40,288 nt of DNA from SIG672 sp045535095 (GCA_045535095.1 JAZSKY010000016.1:1-40288), one strand, 5' to 3'. Numbered from the stretch's first letter, positions 15,483 through 25,181 are shown. Numbers and translations are program-made. Notes: a model not told the origin generated them from the letters alone.

Positions 15483-18400
15483 ATGCGACTTTTATCGCTT
15501 GAGCTTCACGGCTTCAAATCGTTCCCTCAGAGAACGAAGATTAAAATCGACCCCGGTATGACTATAATTGTCGGTCCTAACGGAAGCGGTAAATCCAACA
15601 TCTCGGACGCAGTAAAATGGGTTCTTGGTGAGCTTTCCTCTAAAAACATAAGAGGAACGAAGATGGAGGACGTTATCTTCGGAGGTACCGAGCATCGTCC
15701 TGCTATGGGCTTTGCCGAGGTATCTATGACTATCGACAACCGCGGTGAAAACAGAATAAACTCGGAGTTTGACGAGATCACCGTCACACGCCGTTATTTC
15801 CGTACGGGCGACAGCCAGTATCTTATAAACAACAAGCAGGTACGTCTCCGCGACATCGCCGAAATGTTTATGAATACGGGTATCGGTAAGACCGGATATT
15901 CTATAATCGGTCAGGGTAAGATTGCAGAGATCATCTCGCAAAAGAGTGACGACCGCCGCATCATATTCGAGGAGGCGGCTGGTATCTCGAAATACCGCAT
16001 CAAGAAGGCGGAGAGCGAAAAGCGTCTTTCTGAGGCGGAGGACAACCTCACCCGTCTTAACGACATAGTTTCGCATCACGCGCGCAGACTCCCTCACCTT
16101 GAAAGAGACAGCGCAAAGGCGAGAGCATATCTTGAAATATACGAGAAGAAAAAGGCGCTCGATATTTCAATTTCGGTTTACGATATTGACAAAATCCTCG
16201 AAAGCTCCGAGCAGAATGAAAAGGAACTCGTTGTATCGAGAAACGAGCTTGAGATCGCAGACAACACGCTTGCTGCACTTGAAAAGCGCGGCGAGCAGCT
16301 CGCAGAGTCGCAGATGGAAAAGCGCATAGAGTTTGAGCAGGTCAGAACGAAGCTCCTTGAACAGGAGAGAGAAAAGAACCGTCTCGAGACCAGCCTTACC
16401 CTTGCGGGAAACAACAAGGAAAACGCGGCAGGCGCTCTTTCGGAGAGTGCGGCGAACACCGAGTCCACGAGAGCAAAGCTTGAAATAGCATACGGCGAGG
16501 CCTCCCGTCTTGCCGAAAGCAAGGCAGAGATCGAGGAGCAGTACGAAAAGGCTAATGCTGATTTCGAGGAGAAATCTGCCCTTCTCGACTCGGCAAGAGA
16601 AAACGTAAACAACCTGCAAAGCTCGCTTGACTCTCTCGAGGAGCAGCGCTTTGAGTTTGAAAACGAGTACACCGAGCTTCGAGTTGCTTATTCGGCATTC
16701 GGAGCAACGTCCGACTCGAGCGTCACCCACACGGCAGAGCTTGAGGGTGATATGGCAAAGGCAGTCGACGAGAGAAACGCCCTTCTTAGCGAGATAGAAA
16801 GCGGAGAAGCGTCCCTCAAAAACTACACCGAAAAGGCTGAAGGACTCAAAAAAGAGAGAGCAGCTCTCACCGAGGAGCTTGAAAAGCTCGCACAGGAGTC
16901 TGACGAGATACGCGCGAGCATCGAGGGCGAAAACGCAAATGCGGCGGCTTGCCGTCAGAAGGCGGACGCGCTTCGCAGAATGGACGAGCATTTCGACGGC
17001 TATCAGCGCTCTGTCAAGGCAGTCGCAGAGGCAGGCGCGAGAGGCGAGGTAAAGGGCGTTATCGGTCCTGTATCCAAGCAGATAAGCGTTAAGAGAGAGC
17101 TTACCCTCGCTATCGAGACCGCTCTCGGCGCAAATATTCAGAACATAATAGTAGAAAACGAGGAGTCGGCAAAGGCGGCTATCGAATATCTCAAGCGTGA
17201 GAATGCAGGTCGCGCGACCTTCTATCCGCTCACCTCTATAAAGCCCCAGAAGCTTACTGCAGATTTTGCTACCCTCAAGAAGAGCCGCGGATACGTCGGT
17301 ATAGCAGACGAGCTTGTAAGCTGTGACGCAAAGTGCAAGTCGGTAATCTCCTATCTTCTCGGAAGAACGGTCGTTTTCGACACACTTGACAATGCGTCCT
17401 ACACCGCAAAGGCTCTCGGATACAGCGTAAGAATAGTTACGCTTGACGGTCAGCTTATAAACGCGGGCGGATCGTTCACCGGCGGTGCTGCAAAGCGCGA
17501 CAGCGGAATACTCACGAGAGGTCTTGACATTGCAAAGCTCGACGAGGAGGAAAAGAAGTCGCTTGCGCGTGCTGAAAAGCTTCGCGGCGAATTTGAGAAC
17601 GTAAAGTCCCGCTCGGACGAGATAAACTACTCTATCGAGAACAATTCGGGCAGCGCTTCTATGATCGCATCTCTCATCAGCGCAGGCGAGGCGTCTATCT
17701 CGCTCCGCGAGAGATCGCTCTCCGAAATTGACGCGAGAATTGCCGAAATTGCCGGCAAGCTCGGTGAAATTGAGAAGGAAAGAAACGCGAGAAGCGCAAA
17801 GGCTCTTGAAATGAAAAACAGAATCGAGGAGCTTTCCACCCTCATTTCTGATGCTGATAAGGGTCTTGCCGATCTCGAAAACAGTATAAAGGAAGCAAAC
17901 AGCGAGATAGCAAAGCTCGCAAGCGAGAAGAACGAGCTTCTCGTTATCGCATCTGTCAAGGGCAAGGAGCTTGAAAACGCAGAAATGCGTCTTGAACAGA
18001 ATGCACTCCTTATCGAGTCGCTGAAGAAGGACATCAGCGATATCGAGGTACGCTCTCACGAGATAAGCTCGAGAATCAAGGAGCTTGAAGAAGAGGCGAT
18101 ATCCACAAAAGAAGAAATTGCTCTTGCCGACAAGAAGCTTAGTGAGCTTGAGGAGCTTCTCACAAAGCTCTCCGAGGACGGCGAGGACTACGAAAAGGAG
18201 ATCGCACTCAACCGTACGGCAGTCAAGGAAAAGTCTCACGAGAGAGAGCTTGTATTTATGACTCTCACCCGTCTCGAGGCGGCTTCCGAGCGTATCAGAG
18301 AGGAAAAGGAGCGTCTCACCAACCGTCTTTGGGACGATTACAACCTTTCCTATGCGGACGCCTCTGTGCTTGACTATCCTAAGACCGACAGCGAAAACCG

Positions 18401-19073
18401 CGCCACTATGGTCGCAGAGCAGAACATTCTCCACACGAGAATCAAGGAGCTTGGCAACGTCAACGTGGGCGCTATCGAGGAATATACTGCAGTCAAGAAG
18501 GAATATGACTTTATGTCAGGTCAGATAGACGACCTGCGCAAGGCAAAGGAGGACTGCATGCAGGTAATTGCCCGTCTCGAAAAGGAGATGCGCGGCAAGT
18601 TCTCCGAAACCTTTGAGAAGATCAACGAAAACTTCGGCAAGGTATTTAGGGACCTCTTCGGCGGCGGTAGCGCATCGCTTACCCTCACCGATCCCGACAA
18701 TCTGCTCACGAGCGGAATTGACATAAACGTTGCGCCTCCCGGAAAGAAGATACATAATCTTCGTCAGCTTTCGGGCGGTGAGCAGTCCTTTATCGCGGTA
18801 GCTATCTACTTTGCGATAATTATGATCAATCCCCCGCCCTTCTGTCTGCTTGACGAGATCGAGTCTGCACTCGACGACGTCAACGTAACGAGATTTGCAA
18901 ACTATGCAAAGCAGTTCTCGGACAAGGTACAGTTCATAATAATCACCCACAGACGAGGCACTATGGAGGCGGCAGACGAAATGTACGGCGTTACTATGCA
19001 GGAGCGCGGCGTTTCTCAGCTTCTCTCGGTCAACCTCAGCGAAATTGAAAAGAAACTCGGAGTCAAACTGTAA
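15483..19073 (+). CDS. smc: Chromosome segregation ATPase SMC
   Basis: The 1196-residue protein has the full SMC layout. Walker A GPNGSGKSN is at 31-39, followed by coiled coil to about residue 500. The hinge (about 500-675) includes VKGVIGPVSKQI and LINAGGSFTGGA, and the coil returns from there to about 1040. The C-terminal head carries signature LSGGEQS near 1096 and Walker B CLLDEIESALDD near 1121. It forms the ring-shaped condensin with ScpA/ScpB and aligns chromosome arms. Coils are rich in Glu/Lys/Ala/Leu as expected. SD AGGAGAA precedes the ATG. Its stop codon shares one base with the ftsY start. Confidence 0.97.
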   Translation: MRLLSLELHGFKSFPQRTKIKIDPGMTIIVGPNGSGKSNISDAVKWVLGELSSKNIRGTKMEDVIFGGTEHRPAMGFAEVSMTIDNRGENRINSEFDEITVTRRYFRTGDSQYLINNKQVRLRDIAEMFMNTGIGKTGYSIIGQGKIAEIISQKSDDRRIIFEEAAGISKYRIKKAESEKRLSEAEDNLTRLNDIVSHHARRLPHLERDSAKARAYLEIYEKKKALDISISVYDIDKILESSEQNEKELVVSRNELEIADNTLAALEKRGEQLAESQMEKRIEFEQVRTKLLEQEREKNRLETSLTLAGNNKENAAGALSESAANTESTRAKLEIAYGEASRLAESKAEIEEQYEKANADFEEKSALLDSARENVNNLQSSLDSLEEQRFEFENEYTELRVAYSAFGATSDSSVTHTAELEGDMAKAVDERNALLSEIESGEASLKNYTEKAEGLKKERAALTEELEKLAQESDEIRASIEGENANAAACRQKADALRRMDEHFDGYQRSVKAVAEAGARGEVKGVIGPVSKQISVKRELTLAIETALGANIQNIIVENEESAKAAIEYLKRENAGRATFYPLTSIKPQKLTADFATLKKSRGYVGIADELVSCDAKCKSVISYLLGRTVVFDTLDNASYTAKALGYSVRIVTLDGQLINAGGSFTGGAAKRDSGILTRGLDIAKLDEEEKKSLARAEKLRGEFENVKSRSDEINYSIENNSGSASMIASLISAGEASISLRERSLSEIDARIAEIAGKLGEIEKERNARSAKALEMKNRIEELSTLISDADKGLADLENSIKEANSEIAKLASEKNELLVIASVKGKELENAEMRLEQNALLIESLKKDISDIEVRSHEISSRIKELEEEAISTKEEIALADKKLSELEELLTKLSEDGEDYEKEIALNRTAVKEKSHERELVFMTLTRLEAASERIREEKERLTNRLWDDYNLSYADASVLDYPKTDSENRATMVAEQNILHTRIKELGNVNVGAIEEYTAVKKEYDFMSGQIDDLRKAKEDCMQVIARLEKEMRGKFSETFEKINENFGKVFRDLFGGGSASLTLTDPDNLLTSGIDINVAPPGKKIHNLRQLSGGEQSFIAVAIYFAIIMINPPPFCLLDEIESALDDVNVTRFANYAKQFSDKVQFIIITHRRGTMEAADEMYGVTMQERGVSQLLSVNLSEIEKKLGVKL

Positions 19074-19972
19074 TGGGATTTTTTGAAAAATTAAAAAGCG
19101 GACTTTCCAAGACTAAAAGCTCGGCGTTTTCGGGCATTACCTCGATCTTCCGCCGCGGCGTGGACGAGGATACCCTAGAGGAGCTTGAGGAAATGCTCAT
19201 CTGTGCGGACGTCGGTATGGATTCTACCGAGGTCATAATGGAGAAGCTCCGCGAGAAGATCAAGGAAGAAAAGATCAGAGAGAGCGAGGAGGCAAATGCC
19301 GCGCTCAAGGAGATCCTTCTTGAAATGATCGGCGAGAAGGAGGAGATGAAGCTCGAAACGAAGCCCTCCGTAATTCTCGTTATCGGAGTCAACGGAGTTG
19401 GCAAGACCACCTCTATTGCAAAGCTTGCAAACCTCTACAAGTCCGAGGGCAAGTCGGTGCTTCTCGCGGCAGGCGACACCTTCCGCGCAGGCGCTATCGA
19501 GCAGCTCTCTATTTGGGCGGACCGAGCAGGCGTACAGATCGTAAAATCGTCCGAGGGATCCGATCCTGCGGCGGTCGTTTACGATGCGGCGGCAGCGGCT
19601 CAGAAGCGCGGCACTGACGTGCTTATTATTGACACCGCGGGCCGTCTCCACAACAAAAAGAACCTTATGAACGAGCTTTCCAAGATAAACAGAGTTATCG
19701 ACAAGCAGCTTCCCGGCGCATCGAGGGAGACTCTTCTCGTTCTCGACTCAACCACCGGTCAGAACGCGGTAAATCAGGCGAAGGAGTTCAGAAACACCTC
19801 CGAAATTACCGGTCTCGTTCTCACGAAGCTTGACGGTACCGCAAAGGGTGGAATCGTGTTCTCTATCAAGAACGAGCTTGGTATTCCTGTCAAGTTTATC
19901 GGAGTCGGCGAGCAGATAGACGATCTCCATCACTTTGAGCCGAGCGATTTCGTAAACGCACTTTTTGAATAA
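19073..19972 (+). CDS. ftsY: Signal recognition particle receptor FtsY
   Basis: A 299-residue SRP receptor GTPase that docks ribosome-SRP complexes at the membrane. A helical N domain (about 20-95) leads to the G domain: P-loop GVNGVGKTT (105-113), DTFRAGA (135-141), DTAGR (187-191), TKLDGTAKGG (251-260) and GVGE near the end. The acidic A domain of Enterobacteria is absent, as is usual in Firmicutes. The overlap TAATG with smc implies coupled translation. Order smc-ftsY is conserved in Firmicutes. Confidence 0.97.
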   Translation: MGFFEKLKSGLSKTKSSAFSGITSIFRRGVDEDTLEELEEMLICADVGMDSTEVIMEKLREKIKEEKIRESEEANAALKEILLEMIGEKEEMKLETKPSVILVIGVNGVGKTTSIAKLANLYKSEGKSVLLAAGDTFRAGAIEQLSIWADRAGVQIVKSSEGSDPAAVVYDAAAAAQKRGTDVLIIDTAGRLHNKKNLMNELSKINRVIDKQLPGASRETLLVLDSTTGQNAVNQAKEFRNTSEITGLVLTKLDGTAKGGIVFSIKNELGIPVKFIGVGEQIDDLHHFEPSDFVNALFE

Positions 19973-19995
19973 AATCCCCGAAAGGACGTATCAAA

Positions 19996-20598
19996 ATGAA
20001 GGTCGTTCTCGCATCGAGAAACAAGCACAAGATCGGTGAGATCAAGGAAATTTACAAAAATATAACGGGAAAAGAGCTTGATATCCTCTCGCTCGACGAC
20101 ATAGGATACTACGGAGAGATCGAGGAAAACGGCGAAAGCTTCGAGGAAAACTCGCGCATCAAGGCGTCAGTCCCTGCCGGGCTCGGATATATCGGTCTCG
20201 CTGACGACAGCGGACTTTCGGTCGATGCCCTCGGCGGTGCGCCCGGCATATATTCGGCGAGATATTCGGGCGAGGACTGTAACTACGCAAAGAACAACGA
20301 AAAGCTCCTCTCCGAGCTTGACGGCGTAGAGGACAGAAGCGCGAAATTCGTTTGCGTATTCTGTGCGGTCGGTCCTGACGGAAGGACTCTGACTCTTCGC
20401 GGCGAGTGTCACGGAACTATCGCAAAAGAGCTTTGCGGAAGCGGCGGCTTTGGCTACGATCCCCTTTTTATCTGCGAAAAAAACGGCAAGACCTTTGGAG
20501 AACTGTCCTCTGAGGAGAAGAACAAAATAAGTCACCGCGCAGTTGCACTTGACAGACTTATCCCACAGTTATCGGATTTTTTAAACAGCTATAATTAA
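19996..20598 (+). CDS. rdgB: dITP/XTP pyrophosphatase (HAM1/RdgB)
   Basis: A 200-residue nucleotide-pool cleaner hydrolysing dITP, ITP and XTP to monophosphates. It begins with VVLASRNKHKIGEIKEI, contains EENGESFEENSRIKA, the catalytic-site LADDSGLSVDALGGAPGIYSAR stretch spread over residues about 73-94, and ends with GGFGYDPLF and ELSSEEKNKISHR. Length is typical. SD CCGAAAGGA precedes the ATG; yhbY follows after 13 nt in the same direction. Confidence 0.95.
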   Translation: MKVVLASRNKHKIGEIKEIYKNITGKELDILSLDDIGYYGEIEENGESFEENSRIKASVPAGLGYIGLADDSGLSVDALGGAPGIYSARYSGEDCNYAKNNEKLLSELDGVEDRSAKFVCVFCAVGPDGRTLTLRGECHGTIAKELCGSGGFGYDPLFICEKNGKTFGELSSEEKNKISHRAVALDRLIPQLSDFLNSYN

Positions 20599-20611
20599 AG
20601 GAAATAAAATT

Positions 20612-20911
20612 ATGACGAGCAAACAAAGAGCATATCTCCGCTCGCTTGCTATGACCGAAAACGTAATTTTTCAGGTCGGCAAGGGCGGAATCAACGAAAA
20701 TATGATAAAGCAGATCTCTGACGCGCTTGAGGCGAGAGAGCTTATAAAGCTCAGAGTTCTCCAGAACTGCGAGTCCACCTCGCGTGAGGCGGCAGAGGTA
20801 CTCTCTCGCGCTACCTCGTCCGAGGTAGTCGGAGTAGTCGGAAGCACCTTCGTGCTTTACAGAGAGTCTGAAAAGCACAAGAAGATCGAGCTTCCCAAGG
20901 CAAGAAAATGA
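20612..20911 (+). CDS. yhbY: CRM-domain RNA-binding protein YhbY
   Basis: A 99-residue single CRM domain: LTSKQRAYLRSLA-like start, FQVGKGGINENMIKQI with the GxGG loop, and LIKLRVLQNC, with VVGVVGSTFVLYR at the end. Relatives associate with pre-50S particles. It lies directly before nadD, whose ATG overlaps the yhbY TGA stop by 4 nt, a common pairing in Firmicutes. Confidence 0.93.
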   Translation: MTSKQRAYLRSLAMTENVIFQVGKGGINENMIKQISDALEARELIKLRVLQNCESTSREAAEVLSRATSSEVVGVVGSTFVLYRESEKHKKIELPKARK

Positions 20912-21516
20912 GCCGACTCGGTATTTTCGGCGGAACGTTTTCTCCGCCGCACGTCGGACATATCTCGGCAGCTACGGCATTTCTTGGCGAGGTCGGTCTT
21001 GACAGACTTCTTATAATACCCACGTTCATTCCTCCGCACAAGGAGATGCACAAGATAGATCCATCGCACCGTCTGAATATGACGAAAATAGCATTTTCGG
21101 GTATGGACGAAAGAGTTGAGGTCTCCGCTTTCGAGCTTGAAAAGGAGGGCGTCAGCTACACATTTGAAACGCTTGAGCATTTCAGCGCCCCCGACACAGA
21201 GCTTTTCTTCCTCTGCGGAACAGATATGTTTTTAACACTCGACGAGTGGAAGAATCCCTCGCGTATTTTTGAGCTTGCCACCATCGTCCTTGCACTTCGC
21301 GAGAACGCAGACGAGTCTCTTTTATGCAAAATAGAGGCGGCGAAGAAATATTTCGAGGAAAAATACTCGGCAAGGATAATAATTCTTGAAAACAAGCCTA
21401 TTGAGATTTCGTCCTCTACCCTGCGCGAGCTTATCACGTCGGGCAAGGAAAATATCGGACTTATCACTCCCGAGACTGAAAAATATATAAAAGAAAACGG
21501 TCTTTACCAAAACTGA
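20908..21516 (+). CDS. nadD: Nicotinate-nucleotide adenylyltransferase
   Basis: A 202-residue nucleotidyltransferase joining nicotinate mononucleotide and ATP into deamido-NAD, a central step of NAD synthesis. The N-terminal GGTFSPPHVGH (8-18) holds the HxGH-type ATP site, followed by IPTFIPPHK, LFFLCGTDMF and the C-terminal ISSSTLRELI, equivalent to the second nucleotide-binding signature. It starts within the yhbY stop (ATGA) and yqeK starts 5 nt after its own stop, so expression is coupled. Confidence 0.95.
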   Translation: MSRLGIFGGTFSPPHVGHISAATAFLGEVGLDRLLIIPTFIPPHKEMHKIDPSHRLNMTKIAFSGMDERVEVSAFELEKEGVSYTFETLEHFSAPDTELFFLCGTDMFLTLDEWKNPSRIFELATIVLALRENADESLLCKIEAAKKYFEEKYSARIIILENKPIEISSSTLRELITSGKENIGLITPETEKYIKENGLYQN

Positions 21517-21520
21517 GATT

Positions 21521-22162
21521 ATGAAAGCTTCAAATTACGAAATACCATCGTCGCTTGACTCTCTGAAAGGCGAGGTCGCGCGCCGCACCACTGACACGTA
21601 CCGATTTGAGCATACCCTTTCGGTATGTGCGGAATGTCTCGCCATTGCCGAGTTTTTTGACATTAGCGAGTCGGACAGGCACCGCCTTGCAGTCGCCGCG
21701 CTTCTGCACGATATTGCAAAAGGGCTTGAGACGAGCGAGTACGTCGCGCTTGACAAAAAATACTCTATCGGATACACCTCCGACGATCTTGCATCGCCTG
21801 CCGTGCTTCACGCAAAGGCGGGAGCGGCAATCGCGAAAAACGAGTTTTCGGACATCTGTGACGGCGAGATAATCTCGGCTATTGCCTCGCACACGACGGG
21901 CGCAGAAAATATGTCGCTTATAGCAAAGATACTTTTCGTTGCCGACTACACCGAGCCGACTAGAAAATGGGAGGCGTGCAGGTCTGCGCGACTCTCTCTC
22001 CACTCTTCCCTGCAAGACGCCGGAAGCAACCCACTTGCAGTCCTTGACAGAGCGATACTCTCTATTTTGGAAAGCACGATTTCGCATCTTGAGGAAAATG
22101 GCAAAAAAGTCCATCCGGACACTGCAAAATGCCAAGAATTTATACTGAAAACTATTGAATAA
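21521..22162 (+). CDS. yqeK: HD-domain Ap4A hydrolase YqeK
   Basis: A 213-residue HD phosphohydrolase of the YqeK family, which splits diadenosine tetraphosphate symmetrically into two ADP. Metal ligands are visible as H31 in RFEHTLSVCAECLAIAEFF and the HD pair H63-D64 in ALLHDIAKGLE, followed by VLHAKAGAAIAK and AIASHTTG, and FVADYTEP. It sits in the standard nadD-yqeK-rsfS run. Its last codons overlap a promoter that probably adds transcription of rsfS. Confidence 0.92.
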   Translation: MKASNYEIPSSLDSLKGEVARRTTDTYRFEHTLSVCAECLAIAEFFDISESDRHRLAVAALLHDIAKGLETSEYVALDKKYSIGYTSDDLASPAVLHAKAGAAIAKNEFSDICDGEIISAIASHTTGAENMSLIAKILFVADYTEPTRKWEACRSARLSLHSSLQDAGSNPLAVLDRAILSILESTISHLEENGKKVHPDTAKCQEFILKTIE

Positions 22163-22183
22163 TCACACGTTTAGTGTTATAAT
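22155..22183 (+). promoter_or_regulatory. Internal promoter before rsfS
   Basis: TTGAAT (22155-22160), overlapping the yqeK stop, and TATAAT (22178-22183) with 17-nt spacing, 36 nt upstream of the rsfS start. Confidence 0.75.
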
Positions 22184-22218
22184 GAAATTTGCCACGTTTT
22201 GGCACGAAAGGAATTTAT

Positions 22219-22572
22219 ATGACATCTCTTGAACTTGCACAGAAGGCGGTAAAAATACTTGACGACAAGCTTGCACAGGATATTGCAATGCTTCACGTTG
22301 AAGAAAAGACCGTTCTTACCGAATATCTCGTAATTTGCACGGGAAACTCCACTACGCACAACCGCGCGCTTGAGGGAGAGCTTGAATTTAAGCTCGCAGA
22401 GCTTGGCGAAAAGCCGCTCAGCACCGAGGGACACGACGAGGCGTCCTGGATCGTACTCGATTACGGCAGCGTTATGGTACACATATTCACGCAGGGCGCG
22501 AAGGATTTCTACAAGCTCGAAAAGCTTTGGTCCGAGGCTGAAAACGTTGATATTGCCGAGATAATCGACTGA
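22219..22572 (+). CDS. rsfS: Ribosomal silencing factor RsfS
   Basis: A 117-residue protein of the RsfS/Iojap family, which binds L14 and keeps 50S from joining 30S when nutrients are scarce. Family segments are ALDDK-like AVKILDDKLAQDI, EYLVICTGNSTTHNRAL and GHDEASWIVLDYGSVMVHIF, with FYKLEKLW near the end. The ATG at 22219 is preferred over an in-frame ATG at 22189 because the SD GAAAGGAA is at 22206-22213 and the homology begins there. It has its own promoter at 22155 and precedes leuS by 41 nt. Confidence 0.94.
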   Translation: MTSLELAQKAVKILDDKLAQDIAMLHVEEKTVLTEYLVICTGNSTTHNRALEGELEFKLAELGEKPLSTEGHDEASWIVLDYGSVMVHIFTQGAKDFYKLEKLWSEAENVDIAEIID

Positions 22573-22613
22573 TTTTAAACTGACTTCAACTCTCTGAAAG
22601 GTTCTTATAAATT

Positions 22614-25016
22614 ATGAAATACGATTTTAAATCCATTGAAGAAAAATGGCAAGGAAAATGGGACGAGGCGAAGGTCTTTGAGGCGTCGAGCGATTACTCG
22701 AAGCCTAAGTTCTACTCGCTCGTCGAGTTCCCCTATCCGAGCGGAGCAGGTATGCACGTAGGACACATCAAGGCTTATTCGGGTCTTGAGGTAGTCTCGC
22801 GCAAGAGACGTAAGGAGGGCTACAACGTACTCTTCCCTATCGGCTTTGACGCATTCGGTCTGCCTACCGAGAACTCGGCTATAAAGTTCAACACTCATCC
22901 GAGAACTCTTACCGACAGAAACATCGAAAAGTTCACCTCCCAGCTAAGGAAGGTAGGTTTTTCCTTCGACTGGTCGAGAGTTATCGACACGACAGACGAA
23001 AACTACTACAAGTGGACGCAGTGGATCTTCCTCAAGATGTTTGAAAACGGACTCGCGTTCCGCGATCAGGCGCTCGTAAACTACTGCCCGAAGTGCAAGT
23101 GCGTTCTCTCGAACGAGGACTCGCAGGGCGGAAAATGCGACATCTGCGGAAGCGACGTTATCCAGAAGTCCAAGGACGTATGGTACCACAGAATCACCGA
23201 GTATGCGGACAAGCTTCTCGAGGGTCTTGAGAAGGTAGATTATCTCCCCAACGTCAAGATGCAGCAGATCAACTGGATCGGCAAGAGCGAGGGCGCGTTT
23301 GCTAACTTTACTATCAGCGGAACTGACGATTCGCTTCGCATCTACACCACCCGTCCCGACACGATGTTCGGCGTTACCTTCATGGTAATGGCGCCCGAGC
23401 ATCCCTACATTGAAAAGTACGCAGACCGCATCACCAATATGGACGCTATCAAGGCGTACCGCGAGGAATGTGCGAAGAAGACCGAGTTCGAGCGTACACA
23501 GCTCGTCAAGGACAAGACCGGTGTCTGCATCGAGGGTCTTACCGCTATAAATCCCCTTTCAGGCAAGGAAATTCCGATCTACATCGCAGACTACGTTATG
23601 ATGGGCTACGGAACGGGCGCTATTATGGCAGTTCCCGCACACGACGAGCGCGACTACGATTTCGCAAAGAAGTTCGGCATTGACATAATCGAGGTTATCA
23701 AGGGCGGAAACATCGAGGAAGGCGCTTACACGGGCGACGGCGAGATGATAAACTCCGAATTCCTCAACGGCTTTGACAACAAAAAGGATTCGATCGCAAA
23801 GGCTACCGAGGTACTCTCTGAGCGCGGCGTCGGCGAAAAGGGCGTACAGTACAAGATGAAGGACTGGGCATTCAACCGCCAGAGATACTGGGGTGAGCCT
23901 ATTCCGATCGTACACTGCCCTGCCTGCGGAATGGTTGCTCTTCCCTACGAGGAGCTTCCGCTCAGACTCCCTGCAGTTGAGAATTTCGAGCCCGGTGAGG
24001 GCGGCGAAAGTCCTCTTGCAAAGATAGATTCCTTTGTCAACTGCAAGTGTCCGAAGTGCGGCGGAGACGCAAAGCGCGAGACCGACACCATGCCCCAGTG
24101 GGCAGGCTCGTCCTGGTACTTCCTGCGCTACGTTGATCCGAGCAACGATTCGGAGTTTGCAAACGAAGAGGCGCTCAAATACTTTATGCCCGTTGACTGG
24201 TACAACGGCGGTATGGAGCACGTTACCCGTCACGTGATCTATTCGCGTTTCTGGTACAAGTTCCTTTACGATATGAAGCTCGTTCCCTACGAGGAACCGT
24301 ATGCAAAGCGTACCGCGCAGGGTCTTATTCTCGGTCCTGACGGCGTTAAGATGAGTAAGAGCCGCGGAAACGTTATCGATCCTAACGACATAGTCAACAC
24401 CTACGGCGCAGACACTCTCCGCACCTACGTTCTCTTTATGGGCGAGTACGGAAGCGCTGCTCCCTGGTCGGAAAACAGCGTTAAGGGCTGCCGCAGATTT
24501 ATAGAGAGAGTTGCTTCTCTCACCGATATTGCCGCAGGAAACGGCGTAACTGCCGAGCTTGAGAGCGATTTCCACAAGACCGTCAAGAAGGTCACCGAGG
24601 ACATCGAGGCGATGAAGTTCAACACCGCTATTGCCGCTATGATGACCCTTCTCAACAGAATCTACGAGGTAGGAAAGCTCACTCGCGACGAGCTTTATAC
24701 CTTTGTTTCGATGCTTTCTCCCTTCGCTCCTCACATCTGCGAGGAGGTAAACGAGTGGCTTGGAAACAGCGAGATGCTCGCTACATCGGCTTGGCCGACC
24801 TACGACGAGGCAAAGACTGTTGACGCGACCATCAAGATCGCAGTTCAGATCTGCGGAAAGCTTCGCGCGACCGTAGTTATCCCTGCTGATGCGTCGAAGG
24901 ACGATATGCTCGCAGCCGCAAAGGCGTCCGAGCGTATTGCAGAGCTTATCGAAGGAAAGACGATCGTCAAGGAGATCTGCGTCCCCGGTAAACTCGTAAA
25001 CATCGTTGTAAGATAA
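22614..25016 (+). CDS. leuS: Leucyl-tRNA synthetase
   Basis: An 800-residue class I synthetase charging tRNA-Leu. The HIGH motif appears as HVGH (48-51), a zinc-binding insertion as CPKCKC...CDICGSDV, and the CP1 editing domain includes the threonine-rich TTRPDTMFG and the GTGAIMAVPAHDERD stretch, so proofreading should be intact. KMSKS is at 579-583, followed by the anticodon-binding helical domain and a short C-terminal domain. Length is in the normal range. SD TGAAAGG lies about 12 nt before the ATG. No leader terminator or T-box was seen in the 41 nt upstream. Confidence 0.97.
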   Translation: MKYDFKSIEEKWQGKWDEAKVFEASSDYSKPKFYSLVEFPYPSGAGMHVGHIKAYSGLEVVSRKRRKEGYNVLFPIGFDAFGLPTENSAIKFNTHPRTLTDRNIEKFTSQLRKVGFSFDWSRVIDTTDENYYKWTQWIFLKMFENGLAFRDQALVNYCPKCKCVLSNEDSQGGKCDICGSDVIQKSKDVWYHRITEYADKLLEGLEKVDYLPNVKMQQINWIGKSEGAFANFTISGTDDSLRIYTTRPDTMFGVTFMVMAPEHPYIEKYADRITNMDAIKAYREECAKKTEFERTQLVKDKTGVCIEGLTAINPLSGKEIPIYIADYVMMGYGTGAIMAVPAHDERDYDFAKKFGIDIIEVIKGGNIEEGAYTGDGEMINSEFLNGFDNKKDSIAKATEVLSERGVGEKGVQYKMKDWAFNRQRYWGEPIPIVHCPACGMVALPYEELPLRLPAVENFEPGEGGESPLAKIDSFVNCKCPKCGGDAKRETDTMPQWAGSSWYFLRYVDPSNDSEFANEEALKYFMPVDWYNGGMEHVTRHVIYSRFWYKFLYDMKLVPYEEPYAKRTAQGLILGPDGVKMSKSRGNVIDPNDIVNTYGADTLRTYVLFMGEYGSAAPWSENSVKGCRRFIERVASLTDIAAGNGVTAELESDFHKTVKKVTEDIEAMKFNTAIAAMMTLLNRIYEVGKLTRDELYTFVSMLSPFAPHICEEVNEWLGNSEMLATSAWPTYDEAKTVDATIKIAVQICGKLRATVVIPADASKDDMLAAAKASERIAELIEGKTIVKEICVPGKLVNIVVR

Positions 25017-25064
25017 ATTTTTGAAAAAAATTACAAAAATCTCCAAGTTGTTTTTAAATAACTA

Positions 25065-25093
25065 TTGACAATGCGAAAGTATTGTTGTATAAT
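25065..25093 (+). promoter_or_regulatory. Consensus promoter of rpsU
   Basis: TTGACA (25065-25070) and TATAAT (25088-25093) with exactly 17-nt spacing. Confidence 0.9.
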
Positions 25094-25098
25094 GTTTA

Positions 25099-25128
25099 GG
25101 TAATGTTTTCGAAACGAAAGCATTTACC
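25099..25128 (+). promoter_or_regulatory. 5'-end hairpin of the rpsU transcript
   Basis: Bases 25099-25111 (GGTAATGTTTTCG) pair with 25115-25128 (CGAAAGCATTTACC), with one small bulge. The predicted transcription start is at about 25100, so the mRNA would begin with this stem. A stabilising or regulatory role is inferred. Confidence 0.55.
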
Positions 25129-25181
25129 TTTCACAAGGATTAAGAGATTTTCTCTTGCAGAGGCGAGAGGAGGGATGGTTA

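Noticed and set aside
16167..18434. Long minus-strand frame of 755 codons opposite smc
   Set aside because: It is antisense to the coiled-coil coding region, Cys/Leu/Arg-rich and without family features; it arises from the codon bias of smc.
22573..22613. T-box or other riboswitch before leuS
   Set aside because: Only 41 nt separate rsfS and leuS and no specifier stem or terminator is visible.
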